This document shows, piece by piece, positions 45,225 to 54,962 of a DNA stretch of 64,000 nt. This stretch comes from Bacteroidales bacterium. GTDB lineage: Bacteria; Bacteroidota; Bacteroidia; Bacteroidales; UBA932. The number at the start of each line of letters is the position of its first letter. Within the stretch, counting starts at the first letter, position 1. The stretch is taken from NCBI GenBank assembly GCA_017559545.1, contig JAFYRK010000113.1:31803-95802 (forward strand). The letters are read 5' to 3'. Below the pieces are notes generated by a model that was given only the letters and a program-made list of their open reading frames with translations, was not told the origin of the DNA and made no database searches. A program made the translations under genes and the position numbers.

Positions 45225-46482
45225 TTATCCCATCCAGATCCGTAGTGTAAAGACTGGACTTATGGTCACACCGGATACCATCGGCATAGTGGCCTTCCCG
45301 CTGGGCAGCCAGACGCAGCAACGGCCGGTCAGATCCCGACACTGAATTGACAGCATCCATAACCTCTGACAGGCGGTCCTGTTTCTGACGTAGGCTTTGG
45401 TCATATCCGAAAAGCACTCCCTGCAGCTGGTCAGACGGCACAATGTTACTCACCGTCACACCGGCCTTCTTGTATTGATACCCATGCTTATATATGGTTC
45501 TGAACCCCTTAAGCGCCGCCCCCACAATCTCCTGAGTGCTGTTTGCCGCTATCGGAAGACGCACGGTCGCAGACGGGAAATATTGGCCAAGGTCTTCCCT
45601 GAATCTGTTAGTATACATGAACACCGTCACATCATAGGCGGACGATTCTTCCTCTCGGAGTTTCTTAGCACACATCGCCGCGAAATCCGACACCCTAAGC
45701 TCCAGTTCGCGTTCATCCTCAATCATGTCAGCAAACGACCGCGACGTGCATATAGACTTGCGTCTCTCATCACAATCTTCCTCCACGCATGGAGTACCAT
45801 TAAGCTCCCTCCACATCCTCAGCCCATTTACACCAAGCTTTGCCTGGACCCAGTCAAGCGGTCTCTGAGTAAAATCCAGTGCCGTCGACACACCCCATGA
45901 CAACATCTGCGGAGCCAATCTTCGCCCTACTCCCCACACGTCATCTATAGGAGTCAGTTCCAAAGCCTTCAGTCTCTTGGCATCGGTATCCATCATGCAC
46001 ACTCCCTTATAACCTTTATATGTCTTTGCAAAATGGCTCGCTATCTTTGCCAAGGTCTTGGTAGGGGCCACTCCTATGCTGACCGGAATACCGACCCATT
46101 GGCGCACCTTGGCCACCAGATTGCGACAGAATTCCTGCACCTGGTCTTCCTGAATTCCATCAATATGCAGAAACGCTTCATCTATGGAATATATCTCTAT
46201 GTGCGGCACTGCATCGGCCAGAATGGACATGACCCTTCCCGACAGATCGCCATACAACGCATAGTTTGAAGAAAAAGCTGTAAGACGTCCTTCGTCCACT
46301 ATATGTCTGATCTTAAAGAACGGCGTTCCCATCTTTATGCCCATAGCCTTGCTCTCATTGCTTCGCGACACTACGCAGCCATCGTTGTTGGACAACACGA
46401 CAACCGCCTTCCCCTCCAGATCAGGACGGAAGACACGCTCGCACGACACGAAGAAATTATTGCAATCTACCAGGGCTATCAT
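45211..46482 (-). CDS. umuC: Y-family DNA polymerase V catalytic subunit
   Basis: 423 aa, full length. It begins ALVDCNNFFVSCERVFRPDLEGKAVVVLSNNDGCVVSRS and has the active-site SIDEAFL and the helix-hairpin-helix-like GVGRRLAPQMLSWGV. It carries out translesion synthesis after cleavage of UmuD. The ATG overlaps the umuD stop by 4 bp (umuD-umuC coupling). Confidence 0.95.
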   Translation of the reverse strand: MIALVDCNNFFVSCERVFRPDLEGKAVVVLSNNDGCVVSRSNESKAMGIKMGTPFFKIRHIVDEGRLTAFSSNYALYGDLSGRVMSILADAVPHIEIYSIDEAFLHIDGIQEDQVQEFCRNLVAKVRQWVGIPVSIGVAPTKTLAKIASHFAKTYKGYKGVCMMDTDAKRLKALELTPIDDVWGVGRRLAPQMLSWGVSTALDFTQRPLDWVQAKLGVNGLRMWRELNGTPCVEEDCDERRKSICTSRSFADMIEDERELELRVSDFAAMCAKKLREEESSAYDVTVFMYTNRFREDLGQYFPSATVRLPIAANSTQEIVGAALKGFRTIYKHGYQYKKAGVTVSNIVPSDQLQGVLFGYDQSLRQKQDRLSEVMDAVNSVSGSDRPLLRLAAQREGHYADGIRCDHKSSLYTTDLDGIIKVR

Positions 46483-46904
46483 CTGACCTTTTTAATAACA
46501 TAAGTCACCACACCCCACATAACGAAGTCCACACCTTCGCAGACCTCTATCTCCGGATAGTTCCTGTTAGCCGGACGAAGAGTCAGTCCACTGTCATGGA
46601 AATGCAGATGTTTCAACGTAAACTCACCGTCCACAAAGCAGACTGCCATATCACCCTCCTTTGCCTCCAACGATTTGTCTATCACCAGAATATCCCCCTC
46701 ATCCACACCAGCATCAATCATGGAATCACCAACTACACGACCATAAAAAGTAGCCGCAGGATGCCTTACCAACTCCTTATTCAGGTCTATGGCCTGAGTC
46801 ATATAATCCGTTGCCGGAGATGGAAACCCGGCATGAATGCCCGACTGAGCCATGCCTGGCAACTGTTCTTCAGCCACTTGCTGTATTTCTTTATTTTCTG
46901 ACAT
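46479..46904 (-). CDS. umuD: UmuD-type S24 protease, translesion polymerase subunit
   Basis: 141 aa from ATG at 46904. The LexA-like peptidase motifs are a putative Ala-Gly cleavage site HAGFPSP, the catalytic serine in GDSMIDAGVDEGDILVID and the lysine in DGEFTLKHLHF. Overlaps umuC by 4 bp. A longer frame upstream is rejected because it would cover the divergent promoter. Regulation by a LexA-like repressor is likely, but no operator was recognised with certainty. Confidence 0.93.
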   Translation of the reverse strand: MSENKEIQQVAEEQLPGMAQSGIHAGFPSPATDYMTQAIDLNKELVRHPAATFYGRVVGDSMIDAGVDEGDILVIDKSLEAKEGDMAVCFVDGEFTLKHLHFHDSGLTLRPANRNYPEIEVCEGVDFVMWGVVTYVIKKVR

Positions 46905-46954
46905 ATGTTCACTCTTGGTTCTAAGGCAAAAATAGCAAATATCCGGCAAAGTTG

Positions 46955-46962
46955 TATCTTTG
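46955..46962 (+). promoter_or_regulatory. -7 box TATCTTTG just before the 46969 gene
   Basis: TATCTTTG ends 6 bp before the ATG at 46969. If used, transcription would begin at or next to the start codon, giving a leaderless mRNA. Confidence 0.5.
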
Positions 46963-46968
46963 CAACCT

Positions 46969-47847
46969 ATGCGCAGACTCATTGACGACATACTGGATTT
47001 TCTTGAAGCCAACGGATTTGAATGTACCATTCAGACACGTTCCGGGTTCGACGTCATATGCACACGGATTCTTGACGGCAAACATGAAAGGGTCGTACTT
47101 CCGCTGGAAATCTCAGCTCGGACTCCAGAGGACGCAAAGACACTGGCAGAGATTGCTGCCTTGATCATTGAGGACTTAAGCAGCCACGGTTGCGGACGTC
47201 CGATCATCATTACGGAAGACAGATGGCACTCGCAGCAGGAGATGATGAAAGCCCGGGTCCTCGCCCATCTGGAAGTGTTTGACCAGGCATACGCGAGAAA
47301 CTGCGAGATCAGAAGAATAGACAAGACCACAGCCGCGAAGTTCCTGGCTGCGAATCACAGCTACGGCGACTCTTCAAGCAGATATCGCTATGGCCTGTTC
47401 CTGAAAAGGCACACAGGGCATATTGCGGAAGAAGGAACTGAGACATGGAAATATCCGGTTGGAACCCTGGTTGCTGTAGCAACCTTCTCCAATGCCCGCA
47501 AATGGGTCAAGAATGACAAGACAATCCGTTCCTACGAGTGGATTCGATACGCATCTCTTTCTGGTCTGAGAATCAGCGGCGGCATGGGCAAGCTCCTCAA
47601 AGCATTCATTGAAGATGTGCAACCTGACGACATCATGAGCTACGCCGACCTGGAATGGTCGGAAGGTTCAGTATATGAGCATCTTGGGTTTGAGCTTGAA
47701 GGGCAGAAGGACCCTGTCATATTTGCTATGGATGAGCAGTGGAGAAGAACCCCGTTCAAGTCAGAGATGACCGATCCGTCAGATAAACTGTTCTACCTTA
47801 ACTTCGGAAGCAACAAATATCGCCTCAAACTGACAGACTACGAATAA
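46969..47847 (+). CDS. Hef/acetyltransferase-like protein beside umuDC
   Basis: 292 aa from ATG at 46969 (a TTG 9 bp upstream overlaps the promoter). The C-terminal part (about 125-265) has a motif series found in phage Hef/Mom-like GNAT-fold domains: NHSYGDSSSRYRYGLFL, GTLVAVATFSNARKW, SYEWIRYASLSGLRISGGMGKLLKAFIEDVQPDDIMSYADLEWSEGSVYEHLGFE. The N-terminal half has an unrelated alpha/beta region. No known chromosomal function; it is divergent from umuDC (64 bp gap), which hints at a DNA-damage or phage-related context. Confidence 0.6.
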   Translation: MRRLIDDILDFLEANGFECTIQTRSGFDVICTRILDGKHERVVLPLEISARTPEDAKTLAEIAALIIEDLSSHGCGRPIIITEDRWHSQQEMMKARVLAHLEVFDQAYARNCEIRRIDKTTAAKFLAANHSYGDSSSRYRYGLFLKRHTGHIAEEGTETWKYPVGTLVAVATFSNARKWVKNDKTIRSYEWIRYASLSGLRISGGMGKLLKAFIEDVQPDDIMSYADLEWSEGSVYEHLGFELEGQKDPVIFAMDEQWRRTPFKSEMTDPSDKLFYLNFGSNKYRLKLTDYE

Positions 47848-47853
47848 AATTCG

Positions 47854-47861
47854 TATCTTTG
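47854..47861 (+). promoter_or_regulatory. -7 box upstream of purC
   Basis: TATCTTTG at 47854-47861, 40 bp before the purC ATG, fits TAnnTTTG. No clear -33 element. Confidence 0.5.
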
Positions 47862-47901
47862 CCGGCGCATTAAAAATGACAAACAGAAAGAACAACATAC
47901 A

Positions 47902-48846
47902 ATGGAAGCAATCGTAAAGACAGATTTCAATTTCCCAGGACAGACTGGTCACTATGTAGGTAAGGTACGCGACGTGTACAGCATCGGCAACGAATATCTC
48001 GTTATGGTAGTATCTGACCGCATCTCAGCATTTGACGTGGTGCTCCCTAAGGGTATTCCTTTCAAGGGTCAGGTACTCAACCAGATCGCTGCTAAGTTCC
48101 TCGATGCGACAACAGACATCCTCCCTAACTGGAAGATCGCAGTTCCGGATCCAATGGTTACAATCGGACACAAATGCGAGCCTTTCAAGGTTGAGATGGT
48201 CATCCGCGGATACCTTTCAGGTCACGCATGGAGAGAGTACAAGGCTGGAAAGAGAACAATCTGTGGTGTAGAGATGCCAGAGGGCATGGTTGAAAACCAG
48301 AAGTTCCCGACTCCGATCATCACTCCTACCACAAAGGCGGCCGAAGGTCATGATGAAGACATTTCTAAAGAAGAGATCATCGCTCAGGGTATCGTAAGCC
48401 GCGAGGACTACGAGCAGCTTGAGGCATACACCCAGGCAATCTTCCAAAGAGGTACTGAAATCGCAGCAAAGATGGGTCTTATCCTCGTAGACACAAAGTA
48501 CGAATTCGGAAAGAAGGACGGTAAGATCTACCTCATGGACGAGATCCACACTCCAGACTCATCACGTTACTTCTACGCTGAAGGTTATGAGGAGCGTCTT
48601 GCTGCAGGTGAGAAGCAGAAGCAGCTTTCAAAGGAGTTCGTTCGCGAGTGGCTCATGGCAAACGGTTTCCAGGGTCAGGACGGACAGCAGGTTCCTGAGA
48701 TGACCGAGGACATCGTAAACGGCATTACAGACCGCTACGTAGAGCTTTACGAGAACATCGTAGGCGAGAAGTTCGAGAAGGCAGAGGGCACAGACATCCT
48801 TGCACGCATTGAGAAGAATGTAAGCGAGTGCCTCGCTTCATTATAA
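47902..48846 (+). CDS. purC: SAICAR synthetase
   Basis: 314 aa, the longer PurC type. Motifs: [55 protein letters not shown] (as [17 protein letters not shown]), and [14 protein letters not shown]. It makes the succinocarboxamide intermediate in purine synthesis. No other pur gene is adjacent. High, translationally favoured codon use. Confidence 0.96.
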   Translation: MEAIVKTDFNFPGQTGHYVGKVRDVYSIGNEYLVMVVSDRISAFDVVLPKGIPFKGQVLNQIAAKFLDATTDILPNWKIAVPDPMVTIGHKCEPFKVEMVIRGYLSGHAWREYKAGKRTICGVEMPEGMVENQKFPTPIITPTTKAAEGHDEDISKEEIIAQGIVSREDYEQLEAYTQAIFQRGTEIAAKMGLILVDTKYEFGKKDGKIYLMDEIHTPDSSRYFYAEGYEERLAAGEKQKQLSKEFVREWLMANGFQGQDGQQVPEMTEDIVNGITDRYVELYENIVGEKFEKAEGTDILARIEKNVSECLASL

Positions 48847-48857
48847 TCCTTTAAATA

Positions 48858-50498
48858 ATGATAAGGAAATCATTCATACTGTTTCTGACAGCTGTCATCA
48901 TGATGGCATGTACTCCTTTGACGCCCGTAGTACCTGACAATTCAGAGAATCCGGAAGGTACAGAGCAGCCAGATAACAGCGAAGACCCTGAGACACCAGG
49001 TAATCCGGATAATCCAGACACCCCGGAAGATCCGGGAACATCGGAAGACCCAGTGACTCCAGAAGAGCCACAAGAGGTCTATTATGTCAAAGTTGCGGAA
49101 ACATACAGCGACTGGAGCGGAGATTATCTTATCACATATACTTCAGGAAGCGATGTCCTGGTCCTCAATTCTCTCGAAGACAGCAAAGGATATGGTGTCG
49201 ATATAAGCTCAACACTCACTTCAGAGGGAATCCACTCAAGCAATGGCGATCAATACAAAGCGATTATAGCCAAGTCCGGTTCCGGTTATACCATTAACGT
49301 TACCGGTATCGGTTACCTCGGTCTTGAAAGCGCAAAGAACTCACTGAATGCTTCAAGCTCAAATCCTTCGAACAACAACTACAGCTGGACATTCTCTTAC
49401 AAGAATGGAGGTAGCGTATGGATTAACAACGTAGGTCACGACGGCAGAAGGCTTCAGTGGAACGCCAGTGCAGACTGCTTCCGCTGCTATACGAGCAGCC
49501 AAAATGAACTGACACTATACCGCAGGAGCACATCTACAGGAAGCAATAGCGGCGGAACCACTCCGACACCAGATCCGGAACCAGAACCGGAACCAGAGCC
49601 CGATCCGGAGCAGCCGGGAGACGGAGACGAGGACATTCCTACGCCGGTTCCTGGTCAGAGCGGCAAGTATGGATGGTACGAGCTGCCTGTCATCAGCTAC
49701 TCACAGTCAGGTTCGTACCTGATCGACAACAACGACAGGAACATCTACTATGCACACCACATGTGTGCCGGTAACGAGAAAGGTCCGGGTGGAAAGCAGG
49801 CACGCAACTATACCGTCTGCTTCAGCGGAGAGCACCATGTGCCGCTTTGGGTAGCTGCGCCAAGACACAGCATGTATCAGAGTGGAGCAAGCAGAACTGA
49901 CGCATATGCCAAAGACCCGTCTATCCCATCTGACATCCAGTATAACTCAAAGAGTACCGGAGGAGGCTGTAATAAAGGGCACATGCTTGGATCGGCAGAG
50001 CGCCTGTCATCTACAGCTACCAACAAACAGGTATTCTACTACAGCAACATCGCCCCTCAGTACACAGATACTTTCAATACTGGAGGCGGTGGTTGGAACA
50101 CTCTTGAGGACTGGGTTGACGGACAGGTATGCTCAGACACGCTCTATGTGGTCATAGGAGCATATTTTGAGAAATACACCGACCGCAGAGGCTATAGTGA
50201 ATCTCCAGCAACCATATCATATGGAGGACGAAACGACGTAAGTCGTCCGACTATGTTCTACTACATACTTATGAGAACAAAGAGCGGCTCGAGCGGAAAG
50301 GCATTGAAGGACTGCACATCATCGGAAATCAAGTGCGCAGCATTCGTAAGAAGCCATGCAACTCCAAAGGGAGTCAGTGTCAGCGAGAAGGACCTGATGA
50401 GCGTGAGCGACCTTGAGAAGATTACCGGATTCACATACTTCCCGAATGTTCCGCAAGCGCCAAAAGGCTCATACAAGGCCTCCGACTGGGGACTCTAA
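48858..50498 (+). CDS. Secreted DNA/RNA non-specific endonuclease lipoprotein
   Basis: 546 aa with a lipoprotein signal (MMACT). Two low-complexity Pro/Glu/Asp linkers (about 28-75 and 235-270) flank a 150-residue beta-rich domain of unknown fold. The C-terminal half (about 270-540) is a DNA/RNA non-specific nuclease: GGGCNKGHMLGSAERLSS carries the catalytic His (DRGH-type, here NKGH), and QVFYYSNIAPQ with VIGAYFEKYT follow. It likely degrades extracellular nucleic acid at the cell surface. 11 bp after purC. Confidence 0.85.
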   Translation: MIRKSFILFLTAVIMMACTPLTPVVPDNSENPEGTEQPDNSEDPETPGNPDNPDTPEDPGTSEDPVTPEEPQEVYYVKVAETYSDWSGDYLITYTSGSDVLVLNSLEDSKGYGVDISSTLTSEGIHSSNGDQYKAIIAKSGSGYTINVTGIGYLGLESAKNSLNASSSNPSNNNYSWTFSYKNGGSVWINNVGHDGRRLQWNASADCFRCYTSSQNELTLYRRSTSTGSNSGGTTPTPDPEPEPEPEPDPEQPGDGDEDIPTPVPGQSGKYGWYELPVISYSQSGSYLIDNNDRNIYYAHHMCAGNEKGPGGKQARNYTVCFSGEHHVPLWVAAPRHSMYQSGASRTDAYAKDPSIPSDIQYNSKSTGGGCNKGHMLGSAERLSSTATNKQVFYYSNIAPQYTDTFNTGGGGWNTLEDWVDGQVCSDTLYVVIGAYFEKYTDRRGYSESPATISYGGRNDVSRPTMFYYILMRTKSGSSGKALKDCTSSEIKCAAFVRSHATPKGVSVSEKDLMSVSDLEKITGFTYFPNVPQAPKGSYKASDWGL

Positions 50499-50531
50499 CA
50501 ACATTAAAACAACCACATAACATAGGAAAAC

Positions 50532-51107
50532 ATGAAAGGCACATATATATTTCTTGCCGATGGATTCGAGGTTTCCGAGGCATTGACAACAGTGAACATG
50601 CTCCGCAGAGGCGGCATCAACGTCAAGACAGTTTCGATCTATGACGACAGGATCGTGACAAGTTCCAATCGCATCCCTGTGGTTGCAGATATGGCATTCG
50701 GAGAGTTCAAGGCTTCGACCACATTCGGTCCATGCCTTCCGTCTGACGTCATGATCTTCCCTGGCGGAATGCCGGGATCGGCTAACCTTGCAGCCTTCAA
50801 GAAGCTCATGGACATCATGGTGCAGCACTACGCTGAAGGCGGTACTGTAGCAGCAATCTGCGCAGCTCCAAGCGTAGTCCTTACCCTTCTGCCAAACATT
50901 GAGGGCAAGAAGATGACATGCTACGACGGCTTCGAGCAGGCACTCGCAGACAAGGGTGCTGAGTATGTGAAGGAAGGTGTCGTTGTAGATGGAAACATGA
51001 TTACAGGACGTGGCCCAGGCTGGGCTCAGGAATTCGGACTGACTATCCTCGCCCACATCAAGGGTCAGGAAGTTGCCGATAAGGTAAAAGCCGGACTTAT
51101 GCTATAG
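50532..51107 (+). CDS. DJ-1/PfpI family protein
   Basis: 191 aa, one class I glutamine amidotransferase-like fold. Start TYIFLADGFEVSEALTTVNMLRRGGINV; nucleophile Cys in VAAICAAPSVVLTLLPN; Glu in FEVSEA. Family members act as deglycase/glyoxalase III or chaperones under oxidative stress. It is convergent with the tRNA nucleotidyltransferase gene, overlapping it by 6 bp. Confidence 0.9.
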   Translation: MKGTYIFLADGFEVSEALTTVNMLRRGGINVKTVSIYDDRIVTSSNRIPVVADMAFGEFKASTTFGPCLPSDVMIFPGGMPGSANLAAFKKLMDIMVQHYAEGGTVAAICAAPSVVLTLLPNIEGKKMTCYDGFEQALADKGAEYVKEGVVVDGNMITGRGPGWAQEFGLTILAHIKGQEVADKVKAGLML

Positions 51108-52505
51108 CCTGAATCCTTTAAGGAATCTTATAACCTCATCCCTCGTCATCAGGGGGTTGTTGAAAGCTAGTGCCATGAGATAATCCTGGCACTTTTTTAT
51201 TTGTGGGCCGGGACCAAGACCTTTGATTTCCATGATTTCCTTACCGGTGAGAGGCAGACGATAACCAAACATCGCACTCCCCTCCTGCATCATCTGGCGT
51301 GTGCGCTCAAGCATGACCTCGGACTGACGCGGCATGCAATATTCCTGTGCATGAGACATATTATCGGCATATACGATGATCATGAGGTTCTGGAATCTCT
51401 CCCATGTACGGCAGGCATACTGAAGTTTTCTAAGGCTCTTATCCTTCATCCTCTCGCATTCGTATCCCCAATTTTTCGCGCACATATGATGCGACACCAG
51501 AAACTGAACAGATGCGATCTTCTCGTTAGGCAGCCCCAACGACTTCATTATGTCGCGAACCATATCACCAGCAACGTATTCATGCTTATAGAAATGGACC
51601 TTGCCTTCAACATCTACCGTACGCGTAAGCACTTTACCTATATCATGCAGCAGAGACGCCAGACGCACATAAACGTCATCTGTAAGACGCGCGGTCTCCT
51701 CAAGCACTGCTACTGTATGGTCCCATACCGTTCCGAAATGATACTTATTCTGTACCATATCGTAAGTCTGTTCTAATGCTGGGATTACAAAATGCATGGC
51801 TCCTGTAGACTTTAGAAGTCGCATAGCCATTGCCGGGTTATCATCTGAAAGCATCTTCATGAACTCCTCAGATATCCTGCCTGGAGTAAGGATCTCCATC
51901 CTTGGAACCATTGCACACATAGCCGCATAGGTCTCCGACGCAATCTCCCAACCGAATCGGGCAGCAAAACGGATACATCTGAGAATGCGCAGAGGGTCCT
52001 CATCGAACTTCACCATCGGATCCGACGGCGTACGGATTATCTTTTCACGTATGTCGTCAAGTCCCTTGCCTGTTATGTCAATGATTTCCCCTGTTGAGAT
52101 ATTCTGATACAGCGCATTGACTGTAAAGTCGCGTCTGAAGCAGTCCTCTTCATGCGTACCGTAATCGGTCACAGGATTCCTGCTGCCGTGGTCAGGGTAG
52201 CTCTCTTTGCGCGTATGGACTGATTCCAATTCGACTTCCGGAAAATCAGCGAGACGAAACTTGGCGGTATGGAAGTCCGGATATGCGGACACTTCCGCCG
52301 CGGTATATCCGTTTTCATGCAACCACATGGCCAAACGGATACCTCCGTCAGGCAGAGCCACCGATATGTCTATATCCTTGATTTCCGTCCCCATGATATC
52401 ATCACGGCAACAGCCTCCGACGAAAAAGACCTTTCCGTCGAACTCCGTGCCTGCGATAAGGTCACGCAGACGGTTTCTAATATCTATGTATAATGATTTA
52501 AGCAC
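51102..52505 (-). CDS. cca: tRNA nucleotidyltransferase / poly(A) polymerase with HD domain
   Basis: 467 aa. Head: FVGGCCRDDIMGTEIKDIDISVAL with the two catalytic Asp (DID); DFTVNALYQNISTGEIIDITGKGLDDI; neck and body helices. C-terminal HD phosphohydrolase: YVRLASLLHDIGKVLT. Bacteroidetes use this form for CCA addition to tRNA 3' ends. Overlaps the upstream phosphatase gene by 8 bp. Confidence 0.92.
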   Translation of the reverse strand: MLKSLYIDIRNRLRDLIAGTEFDGKVFFVGGCCRDDIMGTEIKDIDISVALPDGGIRLAMWLHENGYTAAEVSAYPDFHTAKFRLADFPEVELESVHTRKESYPDHGSRNPVTDYGTHEEDCFRRDFTVNALYQNISTGEIIDITGKGLDDIREKIIRTPSDPMVKFDEDPLRILRCIRFAARFGWEIASETYAAMCAMVPRMEILTPGRISEEFMKMLSDDNPAMAMRLLKSTGAMHFVIPALEQTYDMVQNKYHFGTVWDHTVAVLEETARLTDDVYVRLASLLHDIGKVLTRTVDVEGKVHFYKHEYVAGDMVRDIMKSLGLPNEKIASVQFLVSHHMCAKNWGYECERMKDKSLRKLQYACRTWERFQNLMIIVYADNMSHAQEYCMPRQSEVMLERTRQMMQEGSAMFGYRLPLTGKEIMEIKGLGPGPQIKKCQDYLMALAFNNPLMTRDEVIRFLKGFRL

Positions 52506-52995
52506 TGAACTCGGCCTTCACGATTATATCGTATAGATTCTGGCAACCGTCCTCCAGGAGGTCAAGCACGAGTGCAAAGCCCTCAACACCCATATAATAT
52601 GGATCCGGGATATACGACATCTTGCGCACCCTAAGGAACTCTGACATCCTGTGGATCTTATGAGTTGCCTCCACTGAAGGCGCAAGATGCATGAGATCCT
52701 CATAGTTCTGGTCATCCATTGCTACGATCATGTCAAATTCCATGAAGTCAAGGCTTGACACAGGACGCGCCAGATGCGTCAAGGCAAAACCTCTATACAA
52801 AGCCGCATTACGCATACGCCTATCAGGAAGTTCTCCCCTATGGCCGCTATATGTACCAGCCGAATCGGCCTCAATCTTATCGGCCATTCCATTCGCTTTC
52901 ACAATATGCTCAAAGATTCCCTGTGCAGCAGGAGACCTGCAGATGTTTCCCAGGCACACGAAAAGGACTTTATATTTGCTGTTGACTTCTGCCAT
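52498..52995 (-). CDS. Low-molecular-weight protein-tyrosine phosphatase
   Basis: 165 aa with the P-loop VCLGNICRSPAAQG (C-x5-R-S, CysX5Arg) near residues 13-24 and the acid loop YIPDPYYMG. It dephosphorylates tyrosine-phosphorylated proteins, often in exopolysaccharide control or stress. Tightly packed between alr (2 bp) and cca (8-bp overlap). Confidence 0.94.
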   Translation of the reverse strand: MAEVNSKYKVLFVCLGNICRSPAAQGIFEHIVKANGMADKIEADSAGTYSGHRGELPDRRMRNAALYRGFALTHLARPVSSLDFMEFDMIVAMDDQNYEDLMHLAPSVEATHKIHRMSEFLRVRKMSYIPDPYYMGVEGFALVLDLLEDGCQNLYDIIVKAEFSA

Positions 52996-52997
52996 AA

Positions 52998-54107
52998 CTA
53001 TTTAACTATTATTCGTTCAATACGGCGAGGTACCGATGTCAGGATCTCATACGGGATAGTGTCGAGAACCTGTGCAAGGTCAGTTATGGTCGGATCCTCT
53101 CCAAAAATCGTAACAGTATCACCAACCTTGACATCAAGACCTGTAACATCAAGCATGCACATATCCATGCAGATGTTTCCTATAGTAGGCACCTTATGAC
53201 CATTTATCATGAAACTTCCGTTTCCACAGCTCAGATGACGGTCTACCCCGTCAGCATATCCGACAGGTATGGTTGCGATCACAGTTCCTTCAGGAGCGAT
53301 CTGTCCATGCCTTCCGTAGCCGATTGTTCCATCTTCAGGCTTGAGAGTCTTGACCTGCAGGACCTTACATTTGAATGATGCTACGGGAGCAAGCTTTCTG
53401 CCTGGAATAGCGCTTACGCCGTATATTCCGATACCAAGACGAACCATATCGAACTGGTACTGCGGAAATCTTTCTATTCCGGCTGAGTTAAGGATATGAT
53501 ACATCGGCCTGTATCCCAGACTTTCAGACAACGCGTCAGCATTCTTCTGGAAATGAGCGATCTGGCCCAATGTAAAATCATCACATAAAGGATCATCAGA
53601 AGCGGCCAGGTGTGAATATACTGACTTGACCCTGACAGTTCTGCACGTCTTCATGAAGTCCATGAGTTCATTAAGTTCCTCTGTCATGAAGCCCAAACGG
53701 TGCATTCCTGTATCGAGCTTGATATGGATTGGAAAATCGGTCGTGCCACGCTTCTCAAGCACACTGCAGAGTTCCTTAAGCGAACACATGTTTGGAATAC
53801 CCGGTTCAATACCGTAATTCACTATCTGCTCAAAAGAGTCTGTTCCTGCAGTAAGCACCATTATCGGCGACTTGATTCCCGCCTGACGCAGTTCTATACC
53901 TTCAACCGGATAGGCCACAGCCAGATAGTCTGCACCTGCCTCCTCCATAAGGGACGCGAACTGAACCGCACCATGACCATACGCATTGGCCTTGACCAGC
54001 ACAAGAAGTTTAGTCTTGTCCTGAAGTATCGAACGGAAATATCTATAATTCTCAAGGCAGCCTTTCAGGCTGATCTCCAGTCTTGAGAAGTCGCTGTTTA
54101 TATACAT
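52998..54107 (-). CDS. alr: Alanine racemase
   Basis: 369 aa. PLP-lysine motif LVLVKANAYGHGAVQFA, FPIHIKLDTGMHRLGF and PVGYADGVDRHLSCG are present. It makes D-alanine for peptidoglycan. First gene of the alr-phosphatase-cca run. Confidence 0.95.
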   Translation of the reverse strand: MYINSDFSRLEISLKGCLENYRYFRSILQDKTKLLVLVKANAYGHGAVQFASLMEEAGADYLAVAYPVEGIELRQAGIKSPIMVLTAGTDSFEQIVNYGIEPGIPNMCSLKELCSVLEKRGTTDFPIHIKLDTGMHRLGFMTEELNELMDFMKTCRTVRVKSVYSHLAASDDPLCDDFTLGQIAHFQKNADALSESLGYRPMYHILNSAGIERFPQYQFDMVRLGIGIYGVSAIPGRKLAPVASFKCKVLQVKTLKPEDGTIGYGRHGQIAPEGTVIATIPVGYADGVDRHLSCGNGSFMINGHKVPTIGNICMDMCMLDVTGLDVKVGDTVTIFGEDPTITDLAQVLDTIPYEILTSVPRRIERIIVK

Positions 54108-54159
54108 GTCAAAGTTTCAAAATCAGTTACAAAAGTACTAAATTATCTGATAATAATGC

Positions 54160-54167
54160 TAATTTTG
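54160..54167 (+). promoter_or_regulatory. -7 box upstream of the YugP-like gene
   Basis: TAATTTTG at 54160-54167 fits TAnnTTTG. It would give a leader of about 100 nt that contains small GC-rich stems; no riboswitch could be recognised. Confidence 0.4.
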
Positions 54168-54272
54168 TGAATGGTCTGCTTTTTGCACACTACGCGCCGG
54201 CCATAACCCGGCATTGTCGTGCCTGCATGGCAGACAAAATGACAGATTATTAACCATAAAAACTTCATAGAC

Positions 54273-54944
54273 ATGAACATCTGGATCATAATGATCGTAA
54301 TCATGGTGCTCAGCATGCTGGTTCAAAGCATGTTGCAGAGCCGTTTCAACAAGTATTCGCAGGTCGGCCTGTCTAACGGAATGACAGGCGCTGACGTCGC
54401 AAGAAAAATGCTTGCCGACCATGGCATATACGACGTAAAGGTTGTCCCTACCTCTGGAATGTTGACTGACCACTTCAACCCTCAGACAAAGACTATCGCG
54501 CTCAGCGAGGGTGTATATGCAAGCCGCAGCGTTGCGGCTGCTGCGGTAGCGGCACATGAGTGCGGCCACGCTGTGCAGCATGCACACGGATATGCAGCTC
54601 TCCGCCTGCGTTCAGCACTTGTACCTGTGGTGAACTTCGCTGCCAACATCGTACAGTGGGTGCTCCTTGCTGGTGTCATCTTCATCAACATCTTCCCTGG
54701 CCTGCTCTGGTTCGGCATCATACTGTTCGCAACTACTACCCTCTTCAGTTTTGTGACCCTCCCTGTTGAAATCAACGCCAGCAGCAGAGCCATCAGCTGG
54801 TTGACACAGACAGGAATCACCGACCACACAACACGTCCGATGGCGATTGACGCGCTCAAATGGGCTGCTTACACCTATGTGATTGCAGCACTCGGCTCGC
54901 TTGCCACACTCCTCTACTACATCGGACTTGCACGCAGAGACTAA
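54273..54944 (+). CDS. YugP-like neutral zinc metallopeptidase
   Basis: 223 aa. The zinc site is AAHECGHAVQH (HExxH-type, near residues 92-102). Three to four membrane segments flank it, with MNIWIIMIVIMVLSMLVQSML at the start and VVNFAANIVQWVLLAGVIFINIFPGLLW in the middle. Known as the YugP/zinc metallopeptidase family; substrate unknown, inner membrane. 18 bp before the M16 gene. Confidence 0.88.
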   Translation: MNIWIIMIVIMVLSMLVQSMLQSRFNKYSQVGLSNGMTGADVARKMLADHGIYDVKVVPTSGMLTDHFNPQTKTIALSEGVYASRSVAAAAVAAHECGHAVQHAHGYAALRLRSALVPVVNFAANIVQWVLLAGVIFINIFPGLLWFGIILFATTTLFSFVTLPVEINASSRAISWLTQTGITDHTTRPMAIDALKWAAYTYVIAALGSLATLLYYIGLARRD

Positions 54945-54962
54945 CTAATCCCCACATTAATA

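Noticed and set aside
44412-46482. Mobile element carrying umuDC
   Set aside because: Composition is host-like and neighbours are core genes; no inverted repeats or integrase.
46905-47030. Upstream extension of umuD
   Set aside because: It would overlap the divergent gene and its promoter, and LexA-type proteins start near the MSEN site.
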